A stretch of DNA of 64,000 nt from positions 827,476 through 891,475 of the forward strand of contig NC_037254.1 in the NCBI RefSeq assembly GCF_000002425.4, read 5' to 3'. The notes under the pieces are model-generated. The model saw only the letters and a program-made list of their open reading frames with translations, ran no database searches and was not told where the DNA came from. Position 1 is the stretch's first letter. The number at the start of each line of letters is the position of its first letter. Positions 1-11,232 of the stretch are shown here, piece after piece. This DNA comes from Physcomitrium patens (taxonomy: Eukaryota; Streptophyta; Bryopsida; Funariales; Funariaceae). Position numbers and translations under genes: made by a program.

Positions 1-428
1 AAATTAGAAACCCTTGAAACTAGACTGGAAGCAAGAAAGGAGTTGACAAGAGTCTAGAAGGCTTCACTCTTATCTCTATATATACTATCTAACTAGGGGC
101 TATGTGGCGATGTTCTATAGGACCTCCAATATGTGTTGACTTTGTAAGACACATGCCTTGACTTACAAGGCAAGTTTTTCTACGTGTGGGCCACATAGTT
201 AGCTTGATCTTCAAGCTAACAACATGTGTGGCACATGGCCAACTTGTTGACCACGTTTCTAATCCAAAAAGTCAATTAAAGACACCTATGAAGTCAAAGC
301 AGCGTCTAGGAAGTTTCTAGGAAGCTTTTATATTAAATATTATAGAATTAACTTACTTTTATCTACTTTTACTTACTTCTACGTATTTCTATATGTAATT
401 ATTAGCTTACATGATTATGGCCGTGACA
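1..428 (-). repeat. 3' LTR of copy A (partial)
   Basis: Homologous to the other family 1 LTRs. It ends in ccgtgaca at 421-428, which on the minus strand is the LTR start TGTCACGG. The first part of the LTR in plus-strand reading is outside the window. Positions 1 to about 190 resemble fragment J (9421-9897), sharing the derived gagtctagaagg. The rest is almost identical to the LTRs of B and C. It is unlike the LTR at 5701-6238, its nominal partner. Confidence 0.9.
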
Positions 429-444
429 TTACCCCTCCTTCTAG
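429..444 (-). other. Polypurine tract of copy A
   Basis: On the minus strand this reads CTAGAAGGAGGGGTAA directly before the 3' LTR. It is the expected primer site for plus-strand DNA synthesis. Copy C has the equivalent tract at 16694-16709. Confidence 0.75.
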
Positions 445-469
445 AGACGAGTTCCACGAGGAGCGGTCA

Positions 470-892
470 TCATATGTTGAGGAAATCTATGATGCGACGA
501 ATTGTATTCGCCACATACTCTGATCTCTGTTCTCTTCGAAGATGATTGATAGGGCCTCTCAACCATCGGTAGTGTCCCATACCAGGGCGGGAAGACCACC
601 CAGTTATTTGATAATTGTTGAGGCCTACGTAACTTCCTTCGAATAGAATATTTGGAACACCATCAGGAGTTGTTCCTACCTCTAGCAAAATCACCAAACA
701 TCGAGAGTCCCTTCCCAAATCGTGATACCAAACGCGTTGTATCTCACCATCTGTTCGAGGAAGAACATGTCGTTCTTGAAGATCTTCATCTCGATTGCGT
801 CGTCTTGAAGGTTGTGACAATCGTAATGTCTCGTCCGACAGGTCAGCAAACGAAGGTTCTTGAGTTGAATCTGCTGGTTGTTGGCTCTCCAT
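470..892 (-). CDS. ORF-X, 140-aa accessory protein of family 1 (copy A)
   Basis: Intact 140-codon frame between the chromodomain end and the polypurine tract, starting MESQQ and ending IIDFLNI. I do not recognise a domain. There is no signal peptide, membrane segment or cysteine/histidine cluster, so it does not look like an envelope protein. Residues 1-40 are polar with many Ser, Arg and Gln. The rest is mixed, with motifs VWYHDLGRDSRC and GWSSRPGMGHY. Copy C has the same frame, also intact, with about six amino-acid differences, and the older copy D keeps a decayed version. The start ATG follows an acceptor-like ctaattag, so expression from a spliced RNA is possible but unproven. Function unknown. 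Confidence 0.65.
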   Translation of the reverse strand: MESQQPADSTQEPSFADLSDETLRLSQPSRRRNRDEDLQERHVLPRTDGEIQRVWYHDLGRDSRCLVILLEVGTTPDGVPNILFEGSYVGLNNYQITGWSSRPGMGHYRWLRGPINHLRREQRSEYVANTIRRIIDFLNI

Positions 893-986
893 CTAATTAG
901 CGTCACAAATGCAAAGAAGTTACAAACAAGGATAGGAAATTGAATGTTATCTTGCCTCAATCTTGTCTCTTTTATAAGAGAGATTT

Positions 987-3900
987 TCATCTTGGTTTTG
1001 ATGGATGTCGCTGATGAAAAACTTTGACTTTAGCTGATGCATTTCCTAGATTCTTGGATGGCTCCCATGTGCGTTCACTAATATCATATCCGCGCTAATG
1101 AACAAGATATTCCAGCTTATTTCGGCGCCGCCTTGAGTCTAATATCTCTTCCACCTCAAATTCTTCATTATTATCTACTTCTATAGGAGGCGGTGGCATT
1201 TGTCTTCTTCCTTGTATATCCACTGTCTTATATGGTTCAAGAAGAGACATGTGGAATAAAGGATGGATCTTCATTGACTCCGGTAGATGTAACCGATATG
1301 CAACTGGGTTGATCTGTTCAGAAACAGAAAAGGGGCCAAGCCTACGATAGTCCAACTTGTCACAAGGTCGAGTAGTCTTGATATTGCGATGAAGTAGCCA
1401 TACCTTATCACCCACGTTGATTTGTGGTTGCTCCTTACGATATAGATCTGCGTTTAACTTTTGTCGTTCTTGAGCTTCCTTCAATTGCGTCTTCATTATT
1501 GCATGTAACTCTGACAACCGATTTGCCATATCTTTTGCTGCAGGATTATCAACTTTTGAAAAATCAAAAGTATCAAGTCGTGGATGATAGCCATAATTGG
1601 CAAAGAAAGGTGTTTGTTGCGTGGAAGAATGTACTGTATTATTATAAACAAACTCTGCCAATGGCAGAAGGGTTGTCTAATCATCTTGTTGGTAGTTGAT
1701 AGTACACCTTAAATATTGCTCCAAGACTTGGTTTACGTGCTCTATTTGTCCATCAGTTTGAGGATGGAAAGCCGAAGATAGCTTTATGTCCACTTTTAAA
1801 ATCTTGAAAAGGGTCCTTCAAAATCTTGAAACAAATTGAGTTCCCCTATCTGATATGATATCTTTAGATAATCCATGATAGCGATAGATATTATCAATGA
1901 AAAGCTTAGCTATTTCTTCACCTGTGATAGATTTTGTACATGGCACAAAATGTGCCATCTTGGTGAAACGATCTACTATCACAAATATAGAATCATAAGA
2001 TCTTGAGTTTGGAAGATCTGTGATGAAATCCATAGAAATAGAAGACCATGGTTGTTCTGGTATAGGTAATGGCTGAAGAAGTCCGTAAAGTCGATGACGA
2101 GGAGTTTTTGATCTTGAACAAATATCACATGATTGTACAAAGTCTTTGACTGACTTCCACATTTGTGGCCACCAAAAATCTCTTGATATGAGTTCCAAAG
2201 TCTTATTATATCCAAAGTGACCTGCTGCTGGAAAGTCATGACGTGCTTGAAGAACACGCAAACGTGCTTTTCCTTCTGGAACATATAGGCATCCTTCAAA
2301 ATATAATAGATTATTCTTGAACTCGAACTTAGAAGGATCATGAGACTTGGAAGAATTATTCTCGATATCATGAACAAGAGGGTCTGAGGACATACTGGAC
2401 TGGATTTGCTTGAGAAAAGTTGAATCAACAGTCAGTGTTGATTTCACTGCTCGGAGATGAAATTGCTCCGGTTTCAAGAGGACCGTTCTTTGTTGCTCAA
2501 AAGCTGCATCTCCTTCTTTTGGTGCAAAATAAGAACGTCTAGACAGGGCATCGGACAAACCTTGTTGTTTTCCTGGCCGATAAGTGATAATGAAGTCGAA
2601 TGTTGACAAAGACATACTCCAACGAGCTTGACGACGATTCAACATGCGTGCTGACATGAAATACTCGAGGTTCTTGTGATCTGTATATACAGTGACTGGA
2701 CTAGAAGCACCTTCTAGATAATGACGCCATTCTTGAAAAGAATCCACGATTGCAAGAAGTTCTTTATCGTGGATCTCATAATTGATCTCGGCTGCTGAGA
2801 ATTTTCTTGAATGAAAAGCTATTGGATGAAGTTTGTCATCTGTTCCCATTTGTGATAAAACTGCACCCAAGGCAAAATCCGATGCGTCTGTTTTCATAAA
2901 AAATACCTTGGAAAAGTCAACACGATATAAGACTGGTGCAGAGACAAACGATGTCTTCAAGGCTTCAAATGCTGCTTCCGCTTCTTGATTCCATTGGAAT
3001 TTATCTTTACTAGTCAAGCGTGTAAGTGGAGCTGCAACTCGTGAGAAGTCTTTGATGAAGATCCGATAGTAATTGGCAAATTTCAAGAAACATTGGACAT
3101 CTCTTACAGTTTTTGGAATCTTCCAATCCATGATTGTTTTGACTTTCTTAGAATCCATCATAAGACCATCATTTGAAATGATGTATCCTAAAAAGTCAAC
3201 TTGAGTAGTGTGAAATACACACTTTTCTATCTTGGCGTATAATCCTGCATCTGTAAGTTTTTGTAATACTTGACGAACATGTATTTCATGTTCTTCAACA
3301 TTCTTAGAATAAATCAGGATATCGTCTAGGTAGCAAACGACAAAATTGTCTAAGAATTCACGAAATACATCATTCATGAGATGTTGAAAAGCAGCTGGTG
3401 CATTCGTGAGTCCAAAAGGCATGACATTGTATTCAAAGTGTCCGTACCTGGTTCGAAACGCAGTCTTCCATTCATCTCCTTCTTTGATCCGTACTAGATT
3501 ATATGCTCCTCTTAGATCTATTTTTGTATAGATCTTAGCTTGATTCAACTGGTCAAGGAGTCCTGATATCAAAGGTAATGGATACCTGTTCTTGATTGTG
3601 ATCTTGTTGAGTCCTCGATAGTCAACACACATTCGTAAAGATCCATCTTTTTTCTTTACGAATAAAATTGGAGCTCCTGCTGGAGATTTTGAATGGCGTA
3701 TGAAATTCTTCGCTAAATTCTCGTCAATATATGTCTTGAGTTCAGCCAACTCATCTTGCGATAAACTGTAAATTGGTCCAAATGGTGGCTGAGTTCCTTC
3801 CTTGAGATCGATTGAACAATCGTATGGGCGATGCTCAAGAAGAATATCTGCATTCTTTTTCTCAAAAACGTCTTGATAATCCTGATATTGACTTGGAATG

Positions 3901-4475
3901 CCACTTGAAGTCTTTACGCTTTCAGAAATAGGTGCAGCATAAATAGCAAAAGTTGATCCTTCTTTTGCTGCGTGTATAAATGCTTTTGCACCTATAAGTG
4001 CGGGTTTTACTATACTAGACTCATGGTTTTTTACTTGATTAATAGAACTGTTACTAATGCTCGGAGGAAAATCAAGTTTACGAGAAATCCAATCTATTCG
4101 AGGATTATACTTTTCTAACCATGATAAGCCTAAAATTACTGGATTAGAGGGAGATCTAATTATATTAAAAATTACGCAACTACTATGACCATTTATTACT
4201 ACATCTACAGGAAGTGTTTCGTGAGTTACATCTCCAGAAGACAACGGACGACCATCTATGACTTCTACGTGTACAAGTTTAGTTTTTTGTATTAATGATA
4301 TTCTATGACATCTAGCAAATTCTTCATCTAAAAAACAAGCTGAGGCTCCTGAATCTATCAAGGCAGAGGCTTTGTAATTATTAGGTCCTAAACGCACATC
4401 TATTATAAAACAAGGAGATGGTTCTGAGGAGAGGATAGGACCTTCATTAGAAGTTGTACAAGATTCCAGCCGCAC
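987..4475 (-). pseudogene. pol: pol of copy A: protease-RT-RNase H-integrase-chromodomain with stops
   Basis: Polyprotein that would mature the capsid, copy the RNA into DNA and integrate it. Residue numbers run from 4475. Protease has DSG at 41-43; RT has VDYRGLN at 284-290, [13 protein letters not shown] at 318-330 and YLDD at 382-385; RNase H has TDAS with D530, E572 and YTDH near 599; integrase has zinc ligands around H746, H753, C783 and C786 and catalytic D816 and D876. A TGA at 1818-1820 ends the long frame after ISDRGTQF, and a TAG lies at 1677-1679. The frame continues through the third catalytic residue region to a TAG at 1095-1097 inside the chromodomain, and the residual tail stops at 987. 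The protease frame is -1 to gag. The protease half is clearly diverged from B and C, while from RT onward it is nearly identical to C. Confidence 0.9.
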
Positions 4476-4480
4476 GGTCC

Positions 4481-5470
4481 CTATTGTAGCTGGACGTACT
4501 CGTTTTCCGACATACTGTCTTCTTTGACAGCCGTACTCCTCATTTTGTAGTTACGTCGCTTCTTTGGACAATGTTGAGCAGTGTGCTTAGGTTCTCCACA
4601 ATATAAGCACAATCCTTCTTGTCGACAACGAGACTTTTCTTGCTCAGTAAGAGGTTTGAAACGTACCGCATCAATTTGCATATCCTCTACTTCTGAAGGT
4701 ATGTGTTGAGGAGACGTCGGTGTTGCCATTGAATTGTAGTAACGTTGAAGCCTACTTGTGCGACTCTCGGATCGAAATTCAAAAAGTCGATTGTCGCACT
4801 TCACAGCAAAGTCAATTGCTTGACTCAATGTTTGAGGATCAGGTAAATTAAGCATCAATTTCTTTACCTCATATTGTAATCCGTAGAGAAATTGACTCAC
4901 AAGTGCGGCATCATCCCACTTGATATCAGTTGCAAGTTGTCGAAATTGCGAAGCATATAATGTTACTGATCGATTGCCTTGTCGCAAAATACGGATCTTG
5001 TTGGTTGCAACACGAATTGCATCATGTTCTCCAAACATGGATCGAAACTCCGCCAAAAAAGCCTCCAGATTATCCAATATTGGATCTCGTCGTTCAAGAA
5101 AAGATGAAAACCATGACAATGCTGAACCTGAAAGAAGTGTACCAATGAATCTAACTTGTGACCCTGGAGTTGGATAGCTCTGGGGTTGAAGTTCAATCAC
5201 TAATTGGACCTGATTGATGAATCCTCGAAACTTGGATCTGGTACCATCAAACTTCTCGGGCAAGGCCACTCTCGGTTCTCTAACACTCGAAAGGTGTTCC
5301 ATTCTGGGAGAAGGGACATGGTTTGGTGCAGATGTTGAAGCAGCCCCAATCATCTCTATATCTTCACTTCTTACCATTCTTGTTGCTCTTTGTGGTGGTA
5401 AATTGAGTTGATGCATCGCAAGCATTAACTCCCTCAATTGTTCTTGCATCTGTGCCATTGCACTCTTCAT
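4481..5470 (-). CDS. gag: gag of copy A, original start codon lost
   Basis: Structural protein that packages element RNA in a virus-like particle. The frame of 329 codons is open from the ATG at 5470. Comparison with B and C shows that the ancestral start (ATG GCA GAG CTT) lies in frame at 5486-5488 and is now ATA, so this copy starts about six codons late. The central segment has a retrotransposon capsid-type core (ALPEKFDGTRSKF, GSALSWFSSFLE, VTLYASQFRQLA). A single zinc knuckle near the C-terminus (CLYCGEPKHTAQHC, C-x2-C-x4-H-x4-C) is followed by a basic KKRR. The frame stops at 4481-4483 and pol overlaps it in the -1 frame. The MATPTSPQ segment before the knuckle is shared with D rather than C. 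Confidence 0.85.
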   Translation of the reverse strand: MKSAMAQMQEQLRELMLAMHQLNLPPQRATRMVRSEDIEMIGAASTSAPNHVPSPRMEHLSSVREPRVALPEKFDGTRSKFRGFINQVQLVIELQPQSYPTPGSQVRFIGTLLSGSALSWFSSFLERRDPILDNLEAFLAEFRSMFGEHDAIRVATNKIRILRQGNRSVTLYASQFRQLATDIKWDDAALVSQFLYGLQYEVKKLMLNLPDPQTLSQAIDFAVKCDNRLFEFRSESRTSRLQRYYNSMATPTSPQHIPSEVEDMQIDAVRFKPLTEQEKSRCRQEGLCLYCGEPKHTAQHCPKKRRNYKMRSTAVKEDSMSENEYVQLQ

Positions 5471-5687
5471 TTCAACAAGCTCTGCTATAGTAGCACTTAG
5501 AAAAGAGAAGATGTCTAATAACGCTCAAAACAAATAGAAGAGAGGAATTGATAACAAAGAAAATACTAAGAACAATATCAGTTTAAAAGAGGGTAATCCG
5601 CAACTTCTAATGCGCTTATGTCTTATCAAGAAAAAGGGGTAATCCACTCTTAATCAAGAAAAGACAAAGCTCTCATATTGTAAGTGT

Positions 5688-5698
5688 ACTCTTGTCAA
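5688..5698 (-). other. Self-priming primer-binding site of copy A
   Basis: Two bases (GA) after the end of the 5' LTR the minus strand reads TTGACAAGAGT. This is the exact complement of ACTCTTGTCAA in the same LTR, 31 bases downstream of the start of its TATATATA box. That arrangement matches Tf1-type self-priming; see the finding at 11233-11453. Confidence 0.6.
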
Positions 5699-5700
5699 TC

Positions 5701-6238
5701 TGTCAAGGACAAGAACTCGATGAAAGCTAAAGAGTAAGTGAGACTTTTCTCAAAGAAATAGGACAAAATAGAAATATGTATATTAAGAAAGAAATTAGAA
5801 TGGCTATTGCCAAAATACAAGAAAACTAGAGACCCTTGAAACTAGACTAGAAGCAAGAAAAGAGTTGACAAGAGTGAAGAGGGCTTCACTCTTGCCTCTA
5901 TATATACTATCTAACTAGAAGCCACAGGGCGATGTTCTATAAGACCTCCAATATATGTTGACTTTCTAGGCCACATGCCTTTGCTTGCAAGGCAAGTTTT
6001 CTATAAATGGACCACGTAGTTAGCTTGTTCTTTAAGCTTCCAACATGTGTGGCACATGGCTAACTTGTTGACCAAGTTTCTAGCCTAAAAGTCAACTATA
6101 GACTCCTATAAAGTCAAAGCAGCGTCTATGAAGCTTCTAAGAAGCTTCTCTAGAAGATATTACATAATTAACCTACTTTTATCTACTTTTACATACTTTT
6201 ATCTATTCATATAGGTAATTATATGTATGTCCGTGACA
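5701..6238 (-). repeat. 5' LTR of copy A
   Basis: 538-bp LTR, TGTCAAGG to CCGTGACA in plus-strand reading, with TATA box 5899-5906 on the minus strand. It differs at many positions from every other family 1 LTR here (for example gaagccacagggcg against gaggctacgtggca). It abuts the interrupted RT of copy B at 6239. Confidence 0.9.
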
Positions 6239-7637
6239 CAAATCCCAAGAAACATTGGACATCTCTTATTGTCCTTGGAATCTTCCAATCCATGATTGTT
6301 TGGACTTTCTTAGAATCCATCATGAGACCATCATTTGAAATGATGTATCCTAAAAATTCAACTTGAGTAGTGTGAAATACACATTTTTCTATCTTGGCAT
6401 ACAATCCTGCATCTCTAAGTTTTTGTAATACTTGACGAACATGTATTTCATGTTCTTCAACATTCTTAGAATAGAGCAGGATATCGTCTAGATAGCAGAC
6501 GACAAAATTATCTAAGAATTCACGAAATACATCATTCATGAGATGTTGAAAAGGAGCTGGTGCATTCGTGAGTCCAAAGGGCATGACATTATATTCGAAA
6601 TGTCCATACCTGGTTCGAAACGCAGTCTTCCATTCATCTCCTTCTTTAATCCGTACTAGATTATATGCTCCTCTTAGATCTATTTTTGTATAGATCTTAG
6701 CTTGATTCAACTGGTCAAGGAGTCCTGATATCAAAGGTAATGGATACCTGTTCTTGATTGTGATCTTATTGAGTCCTCAATAATCAACACACATTCGTAA
6801 AGATCCATCTTTTTTCTTTACGAATAGAATTGGAGCTCCTGCTGGAGATTTTGAATGGCATATGAAATTCTTTACTAAATTCTTGTCAATATATGTCTTG
6901 AGTTCAGCCAACTCATCTTGCGATAAATTGTAAATTGGTCCAAATGGTGGCTGAGTTCCTTCCTTGAGGTCGATTGAACAATCATATGGGCGATGCTCAA
7001 GAAGAATATCTGCATTCTTTTTCTCAAAAACGTCTTGATACTCCTGATATTGACTTGGAATGCCAATTGAAGTCTTTACGTTTTCAGAAATAGGTGCAGC
7101 ATAAATAGCAAAAGTTGATCCTTCTTTTGCTGCGTGTATAAATGCTTTTACACCTATCAGTATGGGTTTTACTATACTAGACTTATAATTTTTTACTTGG
7201 TTGGTAGAACTATTAATAACGCTTTGAGAAAAGTCAAGTTTATGCGAATTCCAATCTATTCGAGGGTTATATTTTTCTAGCCAGGATAAACCTAAAATAA
7301 CCGGATTGGACGGGGATTTAATTATGTTAAAAGCTATGTAGCTATCATGACCGTCTATTGTTACTTTTATAGGATGAGTTTCATGGGTGACATCTCCAGA
7401 AGACAAGGGACGACCATCTATGACTTCTACATGTATTGGTTTAGGTTTCTGTACAAAGGGTATTTTACGACTTTTAACAAATTGTTCATCTAAAAAACAT
7501 GCTGAGGCTCCCGAATCTAATAAAGCAGAGGCTTTGTAATTCTTAGGTCCTAAATATAAGTCTATTATAAAACAAGGAGAGGGTTCTGAGGAGAGGATAG
7601 GACCTTTATTAGGAATTGTACAAGGTTCCAGCTGCAC
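6239..7637 (-). pseudogene. pol: pol of copy B: protease and partial RT
   Basis: Starts MQLEPCTIP as in copy C, with protease motif LLDSGAS and the RT blocks [16 protein letters not shown] and YLDD. A TGA at 6777-6779 interrupts the frame just after CVDY where sister copies have CGA (Arg). Reading resumes to about 6239, where the coding sequence is cut in RT by the LTR of copy A. RNase H and integrase are absent. Translation before the break is almost the same as copy C, so this is a close relative broken after insertion. Confidence 0.88.
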
Positions 7638-7642
7638 GGTCC

Positions 7643-8649
7643 CTATTGTAGCTGGACGAATCCGTTTTCTGACATGTTGTCTTCTTTGATCGTCGTACCC
7701 CTCATTTTATAGTTGCGTCGTTTCTTTGGACAATGTTGAGCAGTGTGCTTAGGTTCTCCGCAATATAAACATAATCCTTCTTGACGACGACGAATCTTTT
7801 CTTGCTCAGTTAGGGGTTTAAAACGTACCGCGTCAATTTGCATGTCTTCTACTTCTGAATGTACGTTTGGCAAAGATGTTGATGTTGTCATTGAGTAATA
7901 ACGTTGAGGTTCCCGTGAATGATTCTCGGATCGAAATTTGAAAAGTCGATTATCACATTTTACTGCAAAATCGATTGCTTGACTCAAAGTTTGAGGATCA
8001 GGTAAGTTGAGCATCAATTTCTTTACTTTGTATTGCAATCCATAAAGAAATTGACTGATGAGTGCAGCATCATCTCACTTGATGTCAATTGCAAGTTGTC
8101 GAAATTGTGAAGCATATACTGTTACTGAGCGATTTCCTTGTCGCAGAATTCGGATCTTATTTGTTGCAACACGAGTTGCATCGTGTTCACCATACATAGA
8201 TCGAAACTCCACCAAAAATGCTTCCAAATTGTCCAATATTGGATTTCGTTGTTCAAGAAAAGACGAAAACCACGATAATGCAGAACCAAAAAGTAGAGTG
8301 CCAATAAACCTGACTTGTGATTTTGGAGTTGGATAGCTTTGCGGTTGAAGTTCAATTGCCAATTGTACTTGATTGATGAATCCTTGAAACTTTGATCTCG
8401 TACCATCAAATTTCTCAGGTAAGGTAATTCTTGGTTTTCTAGTGCTTATAGGGTGTTGTACAATTGGAGAAGGAACGTGATTTGTTGTAGATGTTGAAGC
8501 AGCTCCGATCATCTCTATATCTCTACTTTCTACTATTCTTGTTCTTTCCTGTGTTGGTGAATTGAGTTGATGCATCGCAAGCATTAACTCCCTCATTTGC
8601 TCTTGCATTTGTGCCATTTTAATCTTCATTTCAAAAAGCTCTGCCATAA
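7643..8649 (-). pseudogene. gag: gag of copy B with an in-frame TGA
   Basis: Starts at ATG 8647-8649 (MAELFEMK); an ATG at 8686 is also in frame but lies outside the region conserved with C. The frame is open to a TGA at 8075-8077 that replaces the Trp codon of the IKWDD block. It continues downstream through the zinc knuckle CLYCGEPKHTAQHC to the stop at 7643. The knuckle and its basic tail are unchanged from copy C. The protease-RT frame begins six bases later in the -1 register. Confidence 0.85.
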
Positions 8650-8846
8650 TGACACTAAGAAGAAAAATTTGTTTGATATTGCTCAAGACAAAAGAAAAGA
8701 AAGACTTGATAACAAAGAAGATACTAAGAACAATATCAGTTTAGAAGTGGGTAATCCGCAAACTTCTAATATGCTTATGTCTTGTCAAGAGAAAGGGGTA
8801 ATCCACTCTTACTCAAGAAAAAACAAAGCTCTGATATTGTAAGTGT

Positions 8847-8857
8847 ATTCTTGCCAA
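8847..8857 (-). other. Primer-binding site of copy B (two mismatches)
   Basis: Same place as in A and C. It reads TTGGCAAGAAT instead of TTGACAAGAGT, so pairing with the LTR segment ACTCTTGTCAA has two mismatches, both transitions. Confidence 0.5.
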
Positions 8858-8859
8858 TC

Positions 8860-9420
8860 TGTCAAGGACAAGAACTCGATGAAAAAACAGTTCAGACAAG
8901 TAAGCCTTCACTCAAAGAAAAGTAACAAAATATGAATAATAAGTATGTATATTGAAAAGAGAAACTAGAATGGCTATTGCCAAAAGACAAGAAAACTAGA
9001 GACCCTTGAAACTAGACTAGAAGCAAGAAAGGAGTTGACAAGAGTGAAGAAGCCTTCACTCTTGTATCTATATATACTATCTAACTAGAGGCTACGTGGC
9101 AACGTTCTATAGGACCTCCTATATGTGTTGACTTTGTAGGACACATGCCTTGACTTACAAGACAAGTTTTTCTACGTGTGGGCCACATAGTTAGCTTGAT
9201 CTTCAAGCTAACAACATGTGTGGCACATGGCCAACTTGTTGACCACGTTTCTAATCCAAAAAGTCAATTAAAGACACCTATGAAGTCAAAGCAGTATCTA
9301 GGAAGTTTCTAGGAAGCTTTTATATTAAATATTATAGAATTAACTTACTTTTATCTACTTTTACTTACTTCTACCTATTTCTATATGTAATTATTAGCTT
9401 ACATGATTAGGGCCGTGACA
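8860..9420 (-). repeat. 5' LTR of copy B
   Basis: 561-bp LTR, TGTCAAGG at 8860 to GCCGTGACA ending at 9420. The right half is almost identical to 200-428, supporting the idea that the LTR at 1-428 and this one belonged to one element. The sequence switches directly into another LTR (J) at 9421. Confidence 0.9.
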
Positions 9421-9897
9421 GTATGTATATTGAAAGAGAAAGTGGAATGGCTATTGTCAAAAGACAAGAAAATTAGAAACCCTTGAAACTAGACAGGAAG
9501 CAAGAAAGGAGTTGACAAGAGTCTAGAAGGCTTCACTCTTATCTATATATATACTATCTAACTAAGGGCTATGTGGCGATGTTCTATAGGACCTCCAATA
9601 TGTGTTGACTTTGTAGGACACATGCCTTGACTTACATGGTAAGTTTTTCTACATGTGGGCCATATAATTAGCTTGATCTTCAAGCTAACAACATGTGTGG
9701 CACATGGCTAACTTGTTAACCACGTTTCTAATCCAAAAAGTCAATTAAAGACACCTATGAAGTCAAAGCAGCATCTATGAAGCTTTTAGGAAGCTACCAT
9801 ATTAAATACCATAGAATTAACTTACTTTTATCTACTTTTACTTACTTCCACCTATTTGCATATGTAATTACTAGCTTACATGAGTATGTCTGTGACA
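9421..9897 (-). repeat. Family 1 LTR fragment J, split by copy B
   Basis: Family 1 LTR lacking its first 83 or so bases in plus-strand reading. It begins at gtatgtatattg and ends tctgtgaca at 9897, followed by non-repetitive DNA. The missing part should lie left of the window because copy B inserted here. Whether J is a solo LTR or the 5' LTR of another minus-strand element cannot be told. Confidence 0.8.
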
Positions 9898-10325
9898 CTT
9901 ATTTATGGCATTAGCATGAGACAACTTGCTTTTCTTGAATAAAAAACTTAATGAATTTTTTAAATAATTAAAAATAATAATATTATATTCTTTTTCTTCA
10001 TCTATAGTTTTACCTTTGAATATAATAAAAAAATTCCAAATAAGGATTTAATAAAGAAGTAGTTGTTAATTTTACAAGATTACAAAAAAATATAGATCAT
10101 TATTCTATGCAAATTTTATGTTATATAAATATTATGACAAGCAAAAAAGAGTATTGAAAGCATTAAATGTAGTCGGTACTTTCTATAACATTTATTGTAG
10201 TTATCAATAAATAATGTAGCAATAATGTTTGGAACGTATTAAAGAGTAATTTTTTATTTTCTATCATTCTCTTTATGTACAAGAAACAACCACATTAATA
10301 CATAGATTAAAAGCTCTCTCTCCTT
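9898..10325. other. AT-rich spacer between J and copy C
   Basis: About 430 bp without similarity to the neighbouring LTRs and without a convincing reading frame. It is the only visible non-LTR DNA in the left cluster and separates minus-strand copies from plus-strand copy C. Confidence 0.6.
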
Positions 10326-10597
10326 CTATATGTCACGGCCATAATCATGTAAGCTAATAATTACATATAGAAATAGGTAGAAGTAAGTAAAAGTAGATAA
10401 AAGTAAGTTAATTCTATAATATTTAATATAAAAGCTTCCTAGAAACTTCCTAGACGCTGCTTTCACTTCATAGGTGTCTTTAATTGACTTTTTGGATTAG
10501 AAACGTGGTCAACAAGTTGGCCATGTGCCACACATGTTGTTAGCTTGAAGATCAAGATAACTATGTGGCCCACACGTAGAAAAACTTGCCTTGTAAG

Positions 10598-11150
10598 TGT
10601 CACGGCTATAATGATGTAAGCTAATAATTATATATAGAAATAGGTAGAAGTAAGTAAAAGTAGATAAAAGTAAGTTAATTCTATAATAATTAATATAAAA
10701 GCTTCCTAGAAACTTCCTAGATGCTGCTTTGACTTCATAGGTGTCTTTAATTGACTTTTTGGATTAGAAACGTGGTCAACAAGTTGGCCATGTGCCACAC
10801 ATGTTGTTAGCTTGAAGATCAAGCTAACTATGTGGCCCACACGTAGAAAAACTTGCCTTGTAAGTCAAGGCATGTGTCCTACAAAGTCAACACATATTGG
10901 AGGTCCTATAGAACGTCGCCACGTAGCCCCTGGTTAGATAGTATATATAGAGACAAGAGTGAAGGCTTCATCACTCTTGTCAACTCCTTTCTTGCTTCTA
11001 GTCCAGGTTCAAGAGTCTTTAGTTTCTTGTCTTGTGGCAATAGCCATTCCAGTTTCCTTTAATATATACCTACTTGTTTATATTTTGACTTATTATATCG
11101 AGATAGCCTTTTGGTGTATATTTTCCCTCATCGAGTCTTTGTCCTTGATA
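10598..11150 (+). repeat. Solo LTR K nested in the 5' LTR of copy C
   Basis: 553-bp family 1 LTR, TGTCACGGC to GTCCTTGATA (last CA now TA), flanked on both sides by GTAAG (10593-10597 and 11151-11155). It has its own TATATATA at 10942-10949. No internal coding region remains, as expected after LTR-LTR recombination of a complete element that had landed inside the LTR of C. Confidence 0.92.
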
Positions 11151-11232
11151 GTAAGTCAAGGCATGTGTCCTACAAAGTCAACACATATTGGAGGTCCTAT
11201 AAAACGTCGCCACGTAGCCTCTAGTTAGATAG

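Larger units (their letters stand above)
1..6238 (-). mobile_element. Family 1 Ty3/gypsy chromovirus copy A (3' LTR cut by window edge)
   Basis: Minus-strand LTR retrotransposon. In transcription order it has a 5' LTR (5701-6238), a primer site (5688-5698), gag, pol (protease, RT, RNase H, integrase, partial chromodomain), ORF-X, a polypurine tract (429-444) and a 3' LTR (1-428, its outer end lies outside the window). The RT blocks ([24 protein letters not shown]) place it with Tf1/sushi/Tcn1-like chromoviruses. The two LTRs differ far more from each other than its RT-to-ORF-X half differs from copy C. It is therefore not a simple single insertion but a mosaic (see findings). It sits inside the RT of copy B. 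Confidence 0.85.
6239..9420 (-). mobile_element. Family 1 chromovirus copy B, 5' part, interrupted by copy A
   Basis: Contains the 5' LTR (8860-9420), leader, gag, protease and RT up to the block DVQCFLGF, where it is cut by the LTR of copy A at 6238/6239. The expected remainder of RT, RNase H, integrase and 3' LTR would lie beyond the left edge, or is what now forms the 3' half of A. It is nearly identical to copy C. B itself is inserted in the LTR fragment J, where gtatg at 9421-9425 is the predicted right-hand target duplication. Confidence 0.8.

Noticed and set aside
652-900. Plus-strand open frame antisense to ORF-X (also 16238-16468 minus)
   Set aside because: Lies wholly over ORF-X on the opposite strand; the C version is shorter and differently started, so it is a shadow frame.
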